From the NCBI GenBank assembly GCA_018004935.1, contig JAGNBF010000031.1, positions 1-64,000 on the forward strand: a stretch of 64,000 nucleotides of DNA. Reading direction: 5' to 3'. The notes beneath the pieces are model-generated. The model saw nothing but the letters and a program-made list of their open reading frames with translations, was not told the origin of the DNA and searched no databases. A program made the translations under genes and the position numbers. Each line of letters starts with the position of its first letter. Position 1 is the first letter of the stretch. Of this stretch, positions 42,660-52,306 are shown piece by piece. This DNA comes from Chloroflexota bacterium. Lineage in GTDB: Bacteria; Chloroflexota; Anaerolineae; Promineifilales; Promineifilaceae.

Positions 42660-44906
42660 ATGACGAAGTTACGTATCTTTTTGCTATTACTCTTTGTGTT
42701 TGTGGTGGCGGCTGATGGCTCATCTCCGGTGCAGGCCAGTGGTATTTTCGCCGCTGACATGGTGTTTGCTGGACTGGATTTTGCCACCGGGGAGATGGAA
42801 CAGATGGTTGTGACGACTGAAGGATTGACCCCCAGCGCCGCGGCCGCAACTGCTACCTACATTTCTCCTATCTTCACGGCTCCCCGTCCCTTTAATGCCC
42901 TTGTTCCACAATGGGTAGCCACTCTGCCCTCGGATACGGCCATACAGATGCGCTTGCGCACGGCCAATGCCGCTGGTGTCTGGAATGAGTGGTACGATAT
43001 TGTCCCGAATGAAGATTGGATGGTACCGGAAGATACCGATACGGTGGGTAACATGGTGGTTGCCCCAGAGGTAGATGGAACCCATAGCTATTTTCAATAC
43101 ACCGTTACATTTAGCCGACGCATAACCGCGGCCGCGCCGTTCCTACATCAGATTCGCTTTACCTTCATAGACGCCACCGCTGGTCCTACCTCTGCCGAAC
43201 TGGCCGCCCTGGCCCAAACCGAACCCCAAACCCCTGAAGATGGCTATCCCAAACCCCCGGTTGTCAGCCGGGATGTCTGGTGTACCGATCCCGCCTGTGA
43301 TTACACCACTGGTTTAGAATATTATCCAGTGAGCCACCTCATCATTCACCACACCGTTTCGGCCAATACCAGCACCAACTGGGCCGCCGTTGTTCGGGCA
43401 ATCTGGTATTTCCACACCTTTACCCGGGGCTGGGGTGACATCGGCTATAACTACCTGGTAGACATGAATGGTATCTTATACGAAGGTCACAATGGGGGGG
43501 ATGATGTCGTTGGCACCCATTCTAGTGGCGCTAATGCCGGTTCGATGGCCCTTTCCTTCATAGGTACCTTTACTTTGCCGACGCAGGACCCGCCGGGTAT
43601 TCCGCCACCCCAGGCTATGCTCGACTCTGCTATTGAACTACTGGCCTGGAAAGCTGATCAGAAAGAGATAGATGTTTATGACTCTAGCCAGTTGCCGAAT
43701 ATGGATTGGGGGTTGCCGCACCTGATGGGCCACCGAGATGCCTATGGCACTACCGCCTGCCCCGGCGAACAGGCGCATGATCTGATACCCTGGATTCGGG
43801 ATATGGTCGCGGCCGCGATTGGTTTTACCCCACCCCACACCTACATTGACGAACAAACCCCGGCGTTTACCCGAAGCAACTCCACCTGGACAGATGGCCC
43901 CAATAGTTGTGGCTACAATGTCCACGCCTGGTATGCCCGTTCCACTACCGGCACGGCCACGCATTGGGGACGCTGGCAGTTGCCCGTTACCCAGTCTGGG
44001 TACTACATCGTCGAAGTCTATGCCCCCTATTGCAATACCGGTTTTAGTGATACCCATGGGGCAACATATGAGGTGCATCATACGGGTGGCTCAACGCCGG
44101 TAACGGTGGATCAGGGAAATAACCTGGGTTTATGGGTCTCCTTAGGTGAATTCTATTTTGCTTCGGGAGAAGATAACTACATTTACCTGAATAACCAGAC
44201 AACCACGGACAGCAATCTGGGGATGTGGTTTGATGCGATTCGTATGCGGCCGCAGGTCACCCCCGCGCCCACGGTCAACCTACAATTCCCCCCACCCGAT
44301 ACCTGGCTCAACAATCCCCAGGTTTACTTCGGTTGGGAAGTCACTAACACCGCTAACATCCAAAGCCAAACCCTGGAACTCGCTACAGACCCAGTTTTTA
44401 CGGATCTACTCTTCACCGGAACCTTCAGTGCGACCATTACTTCCCACATCGTTACCTTTAGCCAGGATTATCATGACCTTTATTGGCGTGTCCGGGTGAA
44501 CCCCATCGTGGGGCCAGCCATTACTTCCAACACTGGTCACTTGGGGCTGGATTCCGTGGCACCTACATCTGGAATAACGGGCATTTACGTCATCACCCCT
44601 ACGCAACTCATCACGTCTACTCAGCATCAGGTGTTTTGGGGAGGTAATGACGCTATATCAGGTATCACCAGTTATACCATTGAGTACCAGGCCGAAGGTG
44701 ACAACACCTGGACCCCCTGGTACACCAGCACCCTCAGCACGAATGGAATGTTTGTGGCCCCAGTGCCAGGAACTGTTTATTGGTTCCGTGCCCAGGCCAT
44801 AGATGCGGCCAGCAACCTTGAACCAGCTCATGCCAGCGGTGATATGTCCACAGCGCAGGCAATACTACTAGACAATCAGGTGATGCTTCCTATAATTCAG
44901 CGTTAA
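42660..44906 (+). CDS. Secreted PGRP/amidase_2 protein with golvesin-like and Ig-like domains
   Basis: A 748-residue exported protein. Its signal peptide is MTKLRIFLLLLFVFVVAADG. Residues about 50-180 are a beta domain. Residues about 220-385 are an N-acetylmuramoyl-L-alanine amidase/PGRP domain with Zn ligands in LIIHHTVS, LMGHRDAYGTTACPG and IGYNYLVDMNG. Next comes a golvesin-like domain (about 395-540, YYIVEVYAPY, GLWVSLGEFYF, WFDAIRMRP), then two fibronectin/Ig-like segments. The tail is NQVMLPIIQR, one of four similar C-termini here. Likely target is peptidoglycan of other cells or its own sheath (inference). Confidence 0.92.
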   Translation: MTKLRIFLLLLFVFVVAADGSSPVQASGIFAADMVFAGLDFATGEMEQMVVTTEGLTPSAAAATATYISPIFTAPRPFNALVPQWVATLPSDTAIQMRLRTANAAGVWNEWYDIVPNEDWMVPEDTDTVGNMVVAPEVDGTHSYFQYTVTFSRRITAAAPFLHQIRFTFIDATAGPTSAELAALAQTEPQTPEDGYPKPPVVSRDVWCTDPACDYTTGLEYYPVSHLIIHHTVSANTSTNWAAVVRAIWYFHTFTRGWGDIGYNYLVDMNGILYEGHNGGDDVVGTHSSGANAGSMALSFIGTFTLPTQDPPGIPPPQAMLDSAIELLAWKADQKEIDVYDSSQLPNMDWGLPHLMGHRDAYGTTACPGEQAHDLIPWIRDMVAAAIGFTPPHTYIDEQTPAFTRSNSTWTDGPNSCGYNVHAWYARSTTGTATHWGRWQLPVTQSGYYIVEVYAPYCNTGFSDTHGATYEVHHTGGSTPVTVDQGNNLGLWVSLGEFYFASGEDNYIYLNNQTTTDSNLGMWFDAIRMRPQVTPAPTVNLQFPPPDTWLNNPQVYFGWEVTNTANIQSQTLELATDPVFTDLLFTGTFSATITSHIVTFSQDYHDLYWRVRVNPIVGPAITSNTGHLGLDSVAPTSGITGIYVITPTQLITSTQHQVFWGGNDAISGITSYTIEYQAEGDNTWTPWYTSTLSTNGMFVAPVPGTVYWFRAQAIDAASNLEPAHASGDMSTAQAILLDNQVMLPIIQR

Positions 44907-44929
44907 AACAGGATGCGTGATATGGCTCG

Positions 44930-45010
44930 GTAACGTGCTTGCCCTAAACTGGGCAGGCACAAGGCCCCCCTTACGTTGGTGCAACCCGCTGAAGGTCCAA
45001 AGAGTCATGT
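44930..45010. repeat. Family A repeat, diverged copy
   Basis: GGGCAGGCACAAGGCCCCCCTTAC and the following 'ggtgcaacccgctgaa' match the right arm and tail of family A. It lies between the amidase and flavoprotein genes. The upstream reading frame of the flavoprotein gene runs through it but is repeat sequence. Confidence 0.65.
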
Positions 45011-45081
45011 TTTTTTGGCTCGCCGGACAAAATCTGACGGGCAAGGTATCATCACGCATTACAAAACACGTTGGAGGGATC

Positions 45082-46260
45082 ATGTTAGCGGTCATATCTG
45101 TAGATGTGTTAATCATCGGTTCCGGGCCATCCGGGATGTCCACGGCCCTACATTTGGTTCACCAGGATAAAAACTGGGCCAAACGCATTGTCGTGATTGA
45201 TAAAGCCATTCACCCTCGCGAAAAGTTATGTGGTGGGGGAATCACCCATTTGGGGCAAAATGTATTGGCCCGGCTGGGTTTGCCCATTGGTGTTTCTAAC
45301 TTTGAGGTACACGAAGTCCGACTGGTTTATGAGGATAAAAGTTACTCTTTCTATGGCAATCCGGTTTTTCGTATTGTCCGCCGGGATGAGTTTGATCATT
45401 GGCTGGTTAAGACAGGGGAGAAATGGGGTATCACAGTCCGCCAGGGCGAAACCATGAAGGATGTGGTCGTTTATGATGATTATGTGGAAGTAACTACTGA
45501 TCAGGCGATTTTCCGAGCCAAGGTGCTGGTGGGCGCAGATGGCTCGCGGAGTGTTGTCCGCACCAAACTGAAATGGGACGATGAGTCGCGGGTGGCGCGT
45601 CTGTTAGAAGTATTGACTCCTGAAGATGGGCACAAGGATGTTTTGTTTCAGGAAGGGGTGGCGGTTTTTGATTTTACGCGGATGACGAGTGGGTTGCAGG
45701 GGTATTACTGGGATTTTCCTAGCTATGTGAAAGGGGAAGCGGTGATGAACCGAGGGGTTTTTGATAGCCGGGCCTGTCCTGATTTGCCCAAGCCAGATCT
45801 AAAGACGGAGTTACGGGAGGCGATGGGGGAACGCGGCCGCGACCTCACCCAATATAAACTTAAAGGCCACCCCATCCGCTGGTATGACAAAAAAGGCAAA
45901 CTCGCTACCAATCGCGTCATCCTTGTCGGGGACGCCGCCGGTGCCGATGCCCTTATGGGAGAAGGCATTTCCTTTGCCCTGGGGTACGGCGAACCCGCCG
46001 CCGAAGCTATCAACGATGCCTTTACCCGGCAGGATTTTACCTTTGCCACCTATGCTCGGCGGGTGCGTCGTCATCCTCTCTTTTACCAATTACAAGTACG
46101 CACTAATTTGGCCCGCTGGGTTTATATGCTTCGCTATCCCTGGTTTGTACGCCTGGGCTGGCAGATGGCCCGCTTCATCATTAAGTTAACCCCCTGGCGC
46201 AACCGCAACTATGTACCAGCCATTCCCCCGCAATTGCGGCTGATAAATAGTGAACAGTGA
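45082..46260 (+). CDS. Geranylgeranyl-reductase-family FAD-dependent oxidoreductase
   Basis: A 392-residue flavoprotein. The N-terminal FAD site is VLIIGSGPSGMSTAL with the acidic end of strand 2 at VVIDKAIHPREKLCGGG. The C-terminal FAD motif is RVILVGDAAGADALMGEGI (about residues 278-296). This is the GGR/p-hydroxybenzoate-hydroxylase fold, used to saturate isoprenoid chains or in oxidation of aromatic rings. Saturation of quinone or lipid side chains is a fair guess; the substrate is not readable. SD GGAGGG precedes ATG 45082; the longer upstream frame is repeat. The stop is in AGTGAACAGTGA, an iterated-repeat fragment. Confidence 0.9.
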   Translation: MLAVISVDVLIIGSGPSGMSTALHLVHQDKNWAKRIVVIDKAIHPREKLCGGGITHLGQNVLARLGLPIGVSNFEVHEVRLVYEDKSYSFYGNPVFRIVRRDEFDHWLVKTGEKWGITVRQGETMKDVVVYDDYVEVTTDQAIFRAKVLVGADGSRSVVRTKLKWDDESRVARLLEVLTPEDGHKDVLFQEGVAVFDFTRMTSGLQGYYWDFPSYVKGEAVMNRGVFDSRACPDLPKPDLKTELREAMGERGRDLTQYKLKGHPIRWYDKKGKLATNRVILVGDAAGADALMGEGISFALGYGEPAAEAINDAFTRQDFTFATYARRVRRHPLFYQLQVRTNLARWVYMLRYPWFVRLGWQMARFIIKLTPWRNRNYVPAIPPQLRLINSEQ

Positions 46261-46311
46261 GTCTACTAAAAAGCTCGTGTAGAAACACAGAGACACAAGC
46301 TACCATTTGGG

Positions 46312-46523
46312 CGTGGTTTGTCCGGGGCCACCCCCACCCCTAACCCCGCCCCCAGGGGCGGGGAACTTTTCTAAGGGGCATTTTTCGGGGCATTCGCCCC
46401 GAAAAATGCCCCATGGGAATTCCCCCTTCCCTCGGGAATCGGCAGGGGGGATGGGTCTTCAGCCCCAACCTACCCAGACTGTTGCCGCCAACACAATGTC
46501 ACTTTATGCCCGTGGTAAGTATA
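46312..46523 (+). mobile_element. MITE-like element family B, left-truncated copy 3
   Basis: It lacks the left terminal repeat but keeps CCACCCCCACCCCTAACC, the CCCCGCCCC hairpin and the right end AATGTCACTTTATG..AGTATA. Its central hairpin (about 46376-46414) is GGGGCATTTTTCGGGGC with a perfect complement, unrelated to the stems of the other two copies. Confidence 0.85.
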
Positions 46524-46552
46524 GGACTCATTCCTTAAGGTAATAATTCAGG

Positions 46553-46645
46553 GCAGGGGCTGGCCTTGTGCCTGCCCCGCCGAGGGCAACCACAAGGCCA
46601 GCCCCTACAGATGGTGTCAACCCCCTGAAATCGCCAAGACCCATC
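46553..46645 (-). repeat. Family A repeat, reverse copy
   Basis: The reverse complement of the element at 14-69, complete with both GTAGGGGC-type arms and the flank 'ggtgtcaaccccctgaaat'. Confidence 0.85.
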
Positions 46646-46739
46646 TTTTTCTTAAAAGTTATAGTTGCAAATAAAGAGCCTCAAAAAGTAGTGCCAGGAA
46701 GAGGGTGTCCCTCCATAGGGTTTCAACCCTCTGAATTTC

Positions 46740-46818
46740 GTAAGCGTTCAGTCATATATATTCATCGGCCAGACCTGCTCGATCGTAAACAACCGGGCGG
46801 GATAACTGAACGCTTACC
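46740..46818. mobile_element. MITE-like element family D, short deletion copy
   Basis: GTAAGCGTTCAGTCATATA at the left mirrors GGGATAACTGAACGCTTACC at the right. Only 79 bp remain, with the internal hairpins of the 249-bp copy lost. Confidence 0.85.
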
Positions 46819-47011
46819 GAATTCCCAAAGGATCACCACCATTTAATAATATTTATGACCATTCCTTTATATTTCTTACAACTTCCCTGAAAATGAGTGC
46901 TAAAAATAGAGATCTCCATCTGATTTGTGGCATAATAGGGAAAATTCGGTGACACTCACTCGATTGTCCCATCGTTTTAACCGCGTTCCCTCAGTCGTCA
47001 GGATACATACT
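46819..47011. other. Leader region before the subtilase gene
   Basis: AT-rich non-coding sequence without repeat. CATAAT near 46931 could be a -10 box, but no -35 at a good distance is visible. The SD before ATG 47012 is weak (AGGATA). Confidence 0.4.
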
Positions 47012-50000
47012 ATGAAAAAAGTAATCCCTCTGCTCTTGGTTCTTCTCTTTGGTCTTACCATTTTGACCGCTGTCGCAACTCCCGTACCTCAGGCAGAAAC
47101 TGATTTGATGGCACCGGCGCAGGAAAAAGCCGCCAGCAAAATCAATCCGACGGTGTTGGATCTCTTATTCAACAACCCTGATACACCACTCACGGTTATT
47201 GTCCATATCGGGGGTGAAGCGGATTTGCGGGCCGCGGCCGCGTTCTCTGACCCCGCCGCTAAAGGGGCTTATGTTTACCAGGCCCTCCAGACCTTCGCCG
47301 AAACCCGGCAGGCCGGGATACGCGCCTTCTTACAACAAGAATTGTCTCGCGGCCGCGACCTCACCTTCCAATCCTTCTTCATTTTCAATGGGCTGGCCCT
47401 CACCACCACCCCTGACCTCATTTGGCAAATCGCCGCTCGCGACGATGTCCAGGCCATCACCCCCAATAACACCTACCAGCTTGACCGCCACACCCAATTG
47501 ATAACAGGCGGTTTGTCCCTCCCACTTGCCCCACAAAGTGAAAATAGTCAATCTGCCAACGCCAATCCTGAGTGGAACATTGCTAAAATCAACGCTGATG
47601 ATGTGTGGGCTACATATGGCATCACTGGCACGGGCATCCTTGTCGCTAATCTGGATAGTGGCGTGCAATACACCCACCCTGCCCTGGTGCGCCAATACGC
47701 TGGCAATAACGGTGGGGGCAATTTTAATCACAATTTTCACTGGTACGACGCCACTGGCCTCAACCTGGCCGCCCCCTTTGATGATAACGGCCACGGCACA
47801 CACACCATGGGCACAATCGTGGGAGGGGATGGGGCTGGCCCCTTCGCCGACGATATTGGTGTGGCTCCAGGGGCCGATTGGATCGCCGTCAAAGCATTTA
47901 ACGCGCAAGGAACCGGCGACACTATCCATCTACATGCCGCTTTTGAATGGCTGTTAGCCCCCTGCCCGGCTGGGGTTCAACCCGGCTCGCCCAGTTGTGA
48001 CCCGGCCCGTGCTCCCCGCATTGTCAACAACTCCTGGGGCAGTAGCAATGGTGCCCGCATTGAATTTTTGCCTGATGTGCAGGCGCTCCGTTCTGCCGGT
48101 ATCTGGCCAGAATTTAGCGCGGGTAACAATGGCCCTGGGGTGGGTTCCATCAGTTCACCGGCCAGTTTTGCCGAAGCCTTTGCTACAGGGGCTACCGATA
48201 GCAATGACCTGATTGCCGATTTTTCTGGGCGCGGCCCTTCTCCACTCACCGATGATATTAAACCGGATGTGACGGCCCCTGGGGTAAATGTGCGCTCCAG
48301 TTTGCCTGGTAATGGTTACGGGGCGTTTAATGGAACCAGCATGGCCGGACCGCACGTTTCTGGGCTGGCCGCACTCATGTTCGCGGCCGCGCCCAATCTC
48401 GACTTTGCCACCTTAGAAAACATCATCCGGCACACCGCCATAGACCTGGGAACCCCCGGCCCAGACATGCTCTACGGTTATGGCCGCATTGACGCCTTGG
48501 CCGCCGTGCAACGGCTCCTTAGCTCCGGGGATCTCACCGGTCTCGTGCGCGATGATGCTACCCTGGCCCCCATTCCGGGGGCTGAGGTACGGGCACAGGG
48601 GGTCGGTTTGGACGAGACAACAACCGCGAACCTCAGCGGCAATTACACCCTGCCTTACCTGCTCAATGGCAGTTATACCGTGAGCGGCCGCTATTACGGC
48701 TATGAACCCTTCACCGTCACCAATGTCACCATCATCACCGACCAGATCACCACATTGAACCTTAACCTGCATTCTTTGCCCCGATTTATCCTTTCTGGTC
48801 ATATTTATGACGCGGCCGCGCCCACCATCCCCATCACCAACGCCCGTCTTACCGCCCTGGACACACCACTGCCCTTTGTCCAAACCGATGCCAATGGTTA
48901 CTACGAGATTGAGGTAGCCGCCGGAAGTGTGGTTTTGGAAGCGGCCGCGTTCGGTTATGCCACCAACTTCACCACCACTCTTGTCACCGCCCACCAGACC
49001 ATTGACTTCTACCTGGATCCACTCCCCCCGGTATTGCTCATAGACGATGATGAAGGGCAGTTGCGCTCCTACTCCCCCCATGTCGAGTCCTACTACTTCA
49101 CTGCCCTGGATGCCAATGGGTTTAACTATGTCTACTGGGATTTAGAAACAGAAGGCAACGCTCCCACTTTTGACTACCTGCGCCAATTTCGCGCCGTCAT
49201 CTGGTTTGGAGGCGAATTTGGCCGCATCAAAGACATCAGCGACGCCGCCCAGGCTCAGATTATCATGGATTACCTGGATATTGGGGGAAACTTCCTCTAC
49301 ATTGCTGAGGAGCACACCTTTTATTATGGGGATGATGCCGCCTGTGAACCCCCAGCAGGCCCCTGCACTTTCACCCGTGATTATCTGGGTATACAAAGCT
49401 GGGTAGAAGACCGAGGCGCAGATGTGCATTATGGGGTGACGGGCAACCCATTTGCCAACGGCCTTGGCCCCATTCCTATGGTATACCCTGCCGGTCTCAC
49501 CGACTACAGTGATAATCTCACCGGCGGCGTGGCCGCCAGTCTGGCTCTGACCGCTACGGATGCCACACCCCCACCCGGCGAGGTCAATCGTACCACTTAC
49601 ACCCATATCAGCCCTACCGTCGGGTTTAAGGTCATCTACATGGCGACACCGCTGGAAGCGATGGCCGATGGGGACGCCGCCGATGTGATGTACGCGGCAA
49701 TGCAATGGTTCGGTGTTACCGGACTGGCTGAAGGGTTGACCCTGGTGCCGCCGCAAAAAACCGACAAAGCGTATCCTGGCGCTACCATCACCTATACCCT
49801 GCGCGTTCGCAACCTGAGCAACTTTGCCGATACTTACAGCCTGGATGTGGCTAACGCCGACTGGCCCACTACCCTATGGGATGAAACACTTAGCACGCCG
49901 ATTAGCCAACTTGGCCCTATTGCTCCGGACAGTACTGCTGACTTTAAGGTAGTGATCGAGGTTCCGGCGGGCAGTCAGCCCGGCAGTCACACCAATAGCC

Positions 50001-52117
50001 TCATTCGGGCCACCTCGCAAAGTAGTACTCCCTATGTGGACGAGACAACATTGGTGGCGCAGGCGCAGATGAGTTACACCTATCGGGATAACGATCAGTG
50101 TAATAGTGGCGTGCACTTTCAGTGGGTAGATGCCACCGTGGGCGACCGCTGGGATTTGGATGATAGTAGCTCTACCTCCACACCCGAATTCCTGGCGATT
50201 CCGTTGCCGCAACCGTTTACCTTCTACAATGTAACCTATAGCCACCTGTGGGTGAATGATCACGGCCAGATTCTCTTTGGCGATGACAACAGCTACACGG
50301 ATAGTACCCCTTCAGGGACGCCCCCCATCCCCAACAGCACCATCAGCGACCCCAATGGGGCGATTTATATGGCCTGGGGCAACCTGTACTGGCACCCAGC
50401 GGCTCAGCACCCTGATTCGGCCGTGTATAGTTACCATGATACCAGTAGCGGCCGCAACCGTTTTGTTGTTGAATATTACCTGTATGAAAACCTGTTGGGC
50501 GATGTAGATACCTTCGAGGCCATTTTGGACCTGGACACGGGTGAGGTGACGGTACAGTATCAGGTCATGAGTTATCACAACTTTACAGTGGTGGGGATGG
50601 AGAACCAGACCGGGCTGGAAGGGGTTTTATACGTCAACGATCAGCAACCCCCGGCCAATGTTCTACATAATCAACTGGCCGTTCATTTTGATGTAAGCGA
50701 GCCGGATACGGTGCTAGAGTTGGCGCTTAGCCCAACGCAGGCCAGCCAGACGGGTGCTCCCGGTGGTCAGGTGGATTATCTCCTAACAGTTAATAGTACC
50801 AGCAGTATCACTGATAGTTATGACCTGGAAGTGGTATCACAATTGCCCACAACGCTGTGGGATGCAACCTTTACTAACCCCATCAGCACCATTGGCCCGC
50901 TGACACCCTGCACAGCGCAACAATTTGGGGTGCGGGTACAATTGCCCCCTAGCACCACTTACGTGGCCGATGTAGCCACCATTCGCGCCCGCTCTCAGGC
51001 TGATCCACTTATCACCGCTTCCAGCCAGCTTACAACCGATAATGCCGCCCCTGGCGTAGCAATCAGTGGTCCCTACAACGGCAGTGGCCCCTCTGGGGGT
51101 ACGGTCAGTTATACGGTAACAGTCACCAATACGGGCAACGTAACGGATACGTATGACCTGTCCCTGACCGGTTTTGTCTGGCCCACTGGCTTTAACCCCC
51201 CTGCTACACAGACAAATGTTTTGTCCCCAGGCCAGAGTCAAGCCTTGACGGTTGAGGTGGACATTCCGGCCAACGTTCCTGCCAATATGACAGATTTGGC
51301 CGGATTAACGGTGAGTTCAGCCGTCTATACGGGCACATTAGCGAGCACGTCATTAACCACGACCGCGGCCGCGAATGTGGGTGTCAATATTCAGGAGCAC
51401 AAACAAACAAAAACCGGCGCGGCTGGTACCATTGTCAGTTACTATCTTCATGTGCAGAACAGTGGCAATCTGGATGATCAATTCCAATTGGAAGCGGTGG
51501 GGAATACCTGGGAAACGGTCATCTGGAATGATTCGTTTACGCAGGTGATTACGCAGACACAACTATTGGGGGTGGATGAGGTTCAGCGTATTGGGGTAAG
51601 GGTAAGGGTAGCCAGCGGCGCGGCCGCGCCCGATCAAGATATTGCCCTTATCCAGGCTATTTCTACCCTGGATAACACCATTAGCGACCTCTCTCTGTTG
51701 GTAACAGGTGTTACCCCAGCCACACCAGGCACTCATGGTGTTACCCTGGCTCCGGCTGGAGATTGGCAATCGGCTGGCCCCGGTGACGTGCTCCAGTTTA
51801 CCCTCACCCTGACCAATACTGGCTCTTTTATGGATAGCTACGTCGTAACAGCCAGCGGCAATAGTTGGACAGCCCAGATAACGGGAAACTTTAGCAACGT
51901 GGCCTCTGGGACAGCACGTACGGTGACGGTAATGATCACGGTACCGGGCACTGCCAGCGATGGCGAATGGGATCAAACTACCCTCACCGCCCGCTCTCTA
52001 GCTAACCCCCCGGTCCATGATCGGGCGGATCTGGTGGTAGCCCTTAACCAAAATGGCCCCCTGCCTCTCCCCACTACCCCTCCCCTCATTTACCTGCCGT
52101 TACTGATGAAGGATTAA
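47012..52117 (+). CDS. Giant secreted subtilisin-like protease (S8)
   Basis: A 1701-residue exported protease. The signal peptide is MKKVIPLLLVLLFGLTILTA. An I9-like propeptide spans about 50-155. The catalytic domain (about 180-500) shows Asp in VANLDSGVQYTHP, His in NGHGTHTMGT and Ser in FNGTSMAGPHVSG. Two carboxypeptidase-regulatory-like beta domains follow (about 510-660), then a segment with LLIDDDEGQLRSY, then at least five related beta modules with the pattern T-N-T-G-x-x-x-D-x-Y-x-L, ending near residue 1680. The C-terminus IYLPLLMKD follows a Pro/Thr-rich linker and matches the shared exported-protein tail. A longer upstream frame exists, but the signal peptide fixes the start. Confidence 0.95.
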   Translation: MKKVIPLLLVLLFGLTILTAVATPVPQAETDLMAPAQEKAASKINPTVLDLLFNNPDTPLTVIVHIGGEADLRAAAAFSDPAAKGAYVYQALQTFAETRQAGIRAFLQQELSRGRDLTFQSFFIFNGLALTTTPDLIWQIAARDDVQAITPNNTYQLDRHTQLITGGLSLPLAPQSENSQSANANPEWNIAKINADDVWATYGITGTGILVANLDSGVQYTHPALVRQYAGNNGGGNFNHNFHWYDATGLNLAAPFDDNGHGTHTMGTIVGGDGAGPFADDIGVAPGADWIAVKAFNAQGTGDTIHLHAAFEWLLAPCPAGVQPGSPSCDPARAPRIVNNSWGSSNGARIEFLPDVQALRSAGIWPEFSAGNNGPGVGSISSPASFAEAFATGATDSNDLIADFSGRGPSPLTDDIKPDVTAPGVNVRSSLPGNGYGAFNGTSMAGPHVSGLAALMFAAAPNLDFATLENIIRHTAIDLGTPGPDMLYGYGRIDALAAVQRLLSSGDLTGLVRDDATLAPIPGAEVRAQGVGLDETTTANLSGNYTLPYLLNGSYTVSGRYYGYEPFTVTNVTIITDQITTLNLNLHSLPRFILSGHIYDAAAPTIPITNARLTALDTPLPFVQTDANGYYEIEVAAGSVVLEAAAFGYATNFTTTLVTAHQTIDFYLDPLPPVLLIDDDEGQLRSYSPHVESYYFTALDANGFNYVYWDLETEGNAPTFDYLRQFRAVIWFGGEFGRIKDISDAAQAQIIMDYLDIGGNFLYIAEEHTFYYGDDAACEPPAGPCTFTRDYLGIQSWVEDRGADVHYGVTGNPFANGLGPIPMVYPAGLTDYSDNLTGGVAASLALTATDATPPPGEVNRTTYTHISPTVGFKVIYMATPLEAMADGDAADVMYAAMQWFGVTGLAEGLTLVPPQKTDKAYPGATITYTLRVRNLSNFADTYSLDVANADWPTTLWDETLSTPISQLGPIAPDSTADFKVVIEVPAGSQPGSHTNSLIRATSQSSTPYVDETTLVAQAQMSYTYRDNDQCNSGVHFQWVDATVGDRWDLDDSSSTSTPEFLAIPLPQPFTFYNVTYSHLWVNDHGQILFGDDNSYTDSTPSGTPPIPNSTISDPNGAIYMAWGNLYWHPAAQHPDSAVYSYHDTSSGRNRFVVEYYLYENLLGDVDTFEAILDLDTGEVTVQYQVMSYHNFTVVGMENQTGLEGVLYVNDQQPPANVLHNQLAVHFDVSEPDTVLELALSPTQASQTGAPGGQVDYLLTVNSTSSITDSYDLEVVSQLPTTLWDATFTNPISTIGPLTPCTAQQFGVRVQLPPSTTYVADVATIRARSQADPLITASSQLTTDNAAPGVAISGPYNGSGPSGGTVSYTVTVTNTGNVTDTYDLSLTGFVWPTGFNPPATQTNVLSPGQSQALTVEVDIPANVPANMTDLAGLTVSSAVYTGTLASTSLTTTAAANVGVNIQEHKQTKTGAAGTIVSYYLHVQNSGNLDDQFQLEAVGNTWETVIWNDSFTQVITQTQLLGVDEVQRIGVRVRVASGAAAPDQDIALIQAISTLDNTISDLSLLVTGVTPATPGTHGVTLAPAGDWQSAGPGDVLQFTLTLTNTGSFMDSYVVTASGNSWTAQITGNFSNVASGTARTVTVMITVPGTASDGEWDQTTLTARSLANPPVHDRADLVVALNQNGPLPLPTTPPLIYLPLLMKD

Positions 52118-52306
52118 GTGTAGTGAGCAGGCGTAGGCGTGAGGGTCAGCAACAGATCTCGTGCGGTCAAGACCTGACAGGTTTTCAGAAGCCTGTCAGG
52201 TTTCTATGATCCCACAGGGAAGGGGGGAACCCGATGGCGTCAACTCCCTGAAATCCCGAAGACCCTAATTATTTTTAGACGCTCACAAAGTACCCCCTTT
52301 GGCTCA
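52118..52306. repeat. Convergent spacer with CTGACAGG hairpin and family A arm
   Basis: GACCTGACAGGTTTTcagAAGCCTGTCAGGT (about 52169-52200) is a family F hairpin. It is followed by 'gatggcgtcaactccctgaaat', a remnant of the family A flank. The hairpin may also terminate transcription from either convergent gene. Confidence 0.75.
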
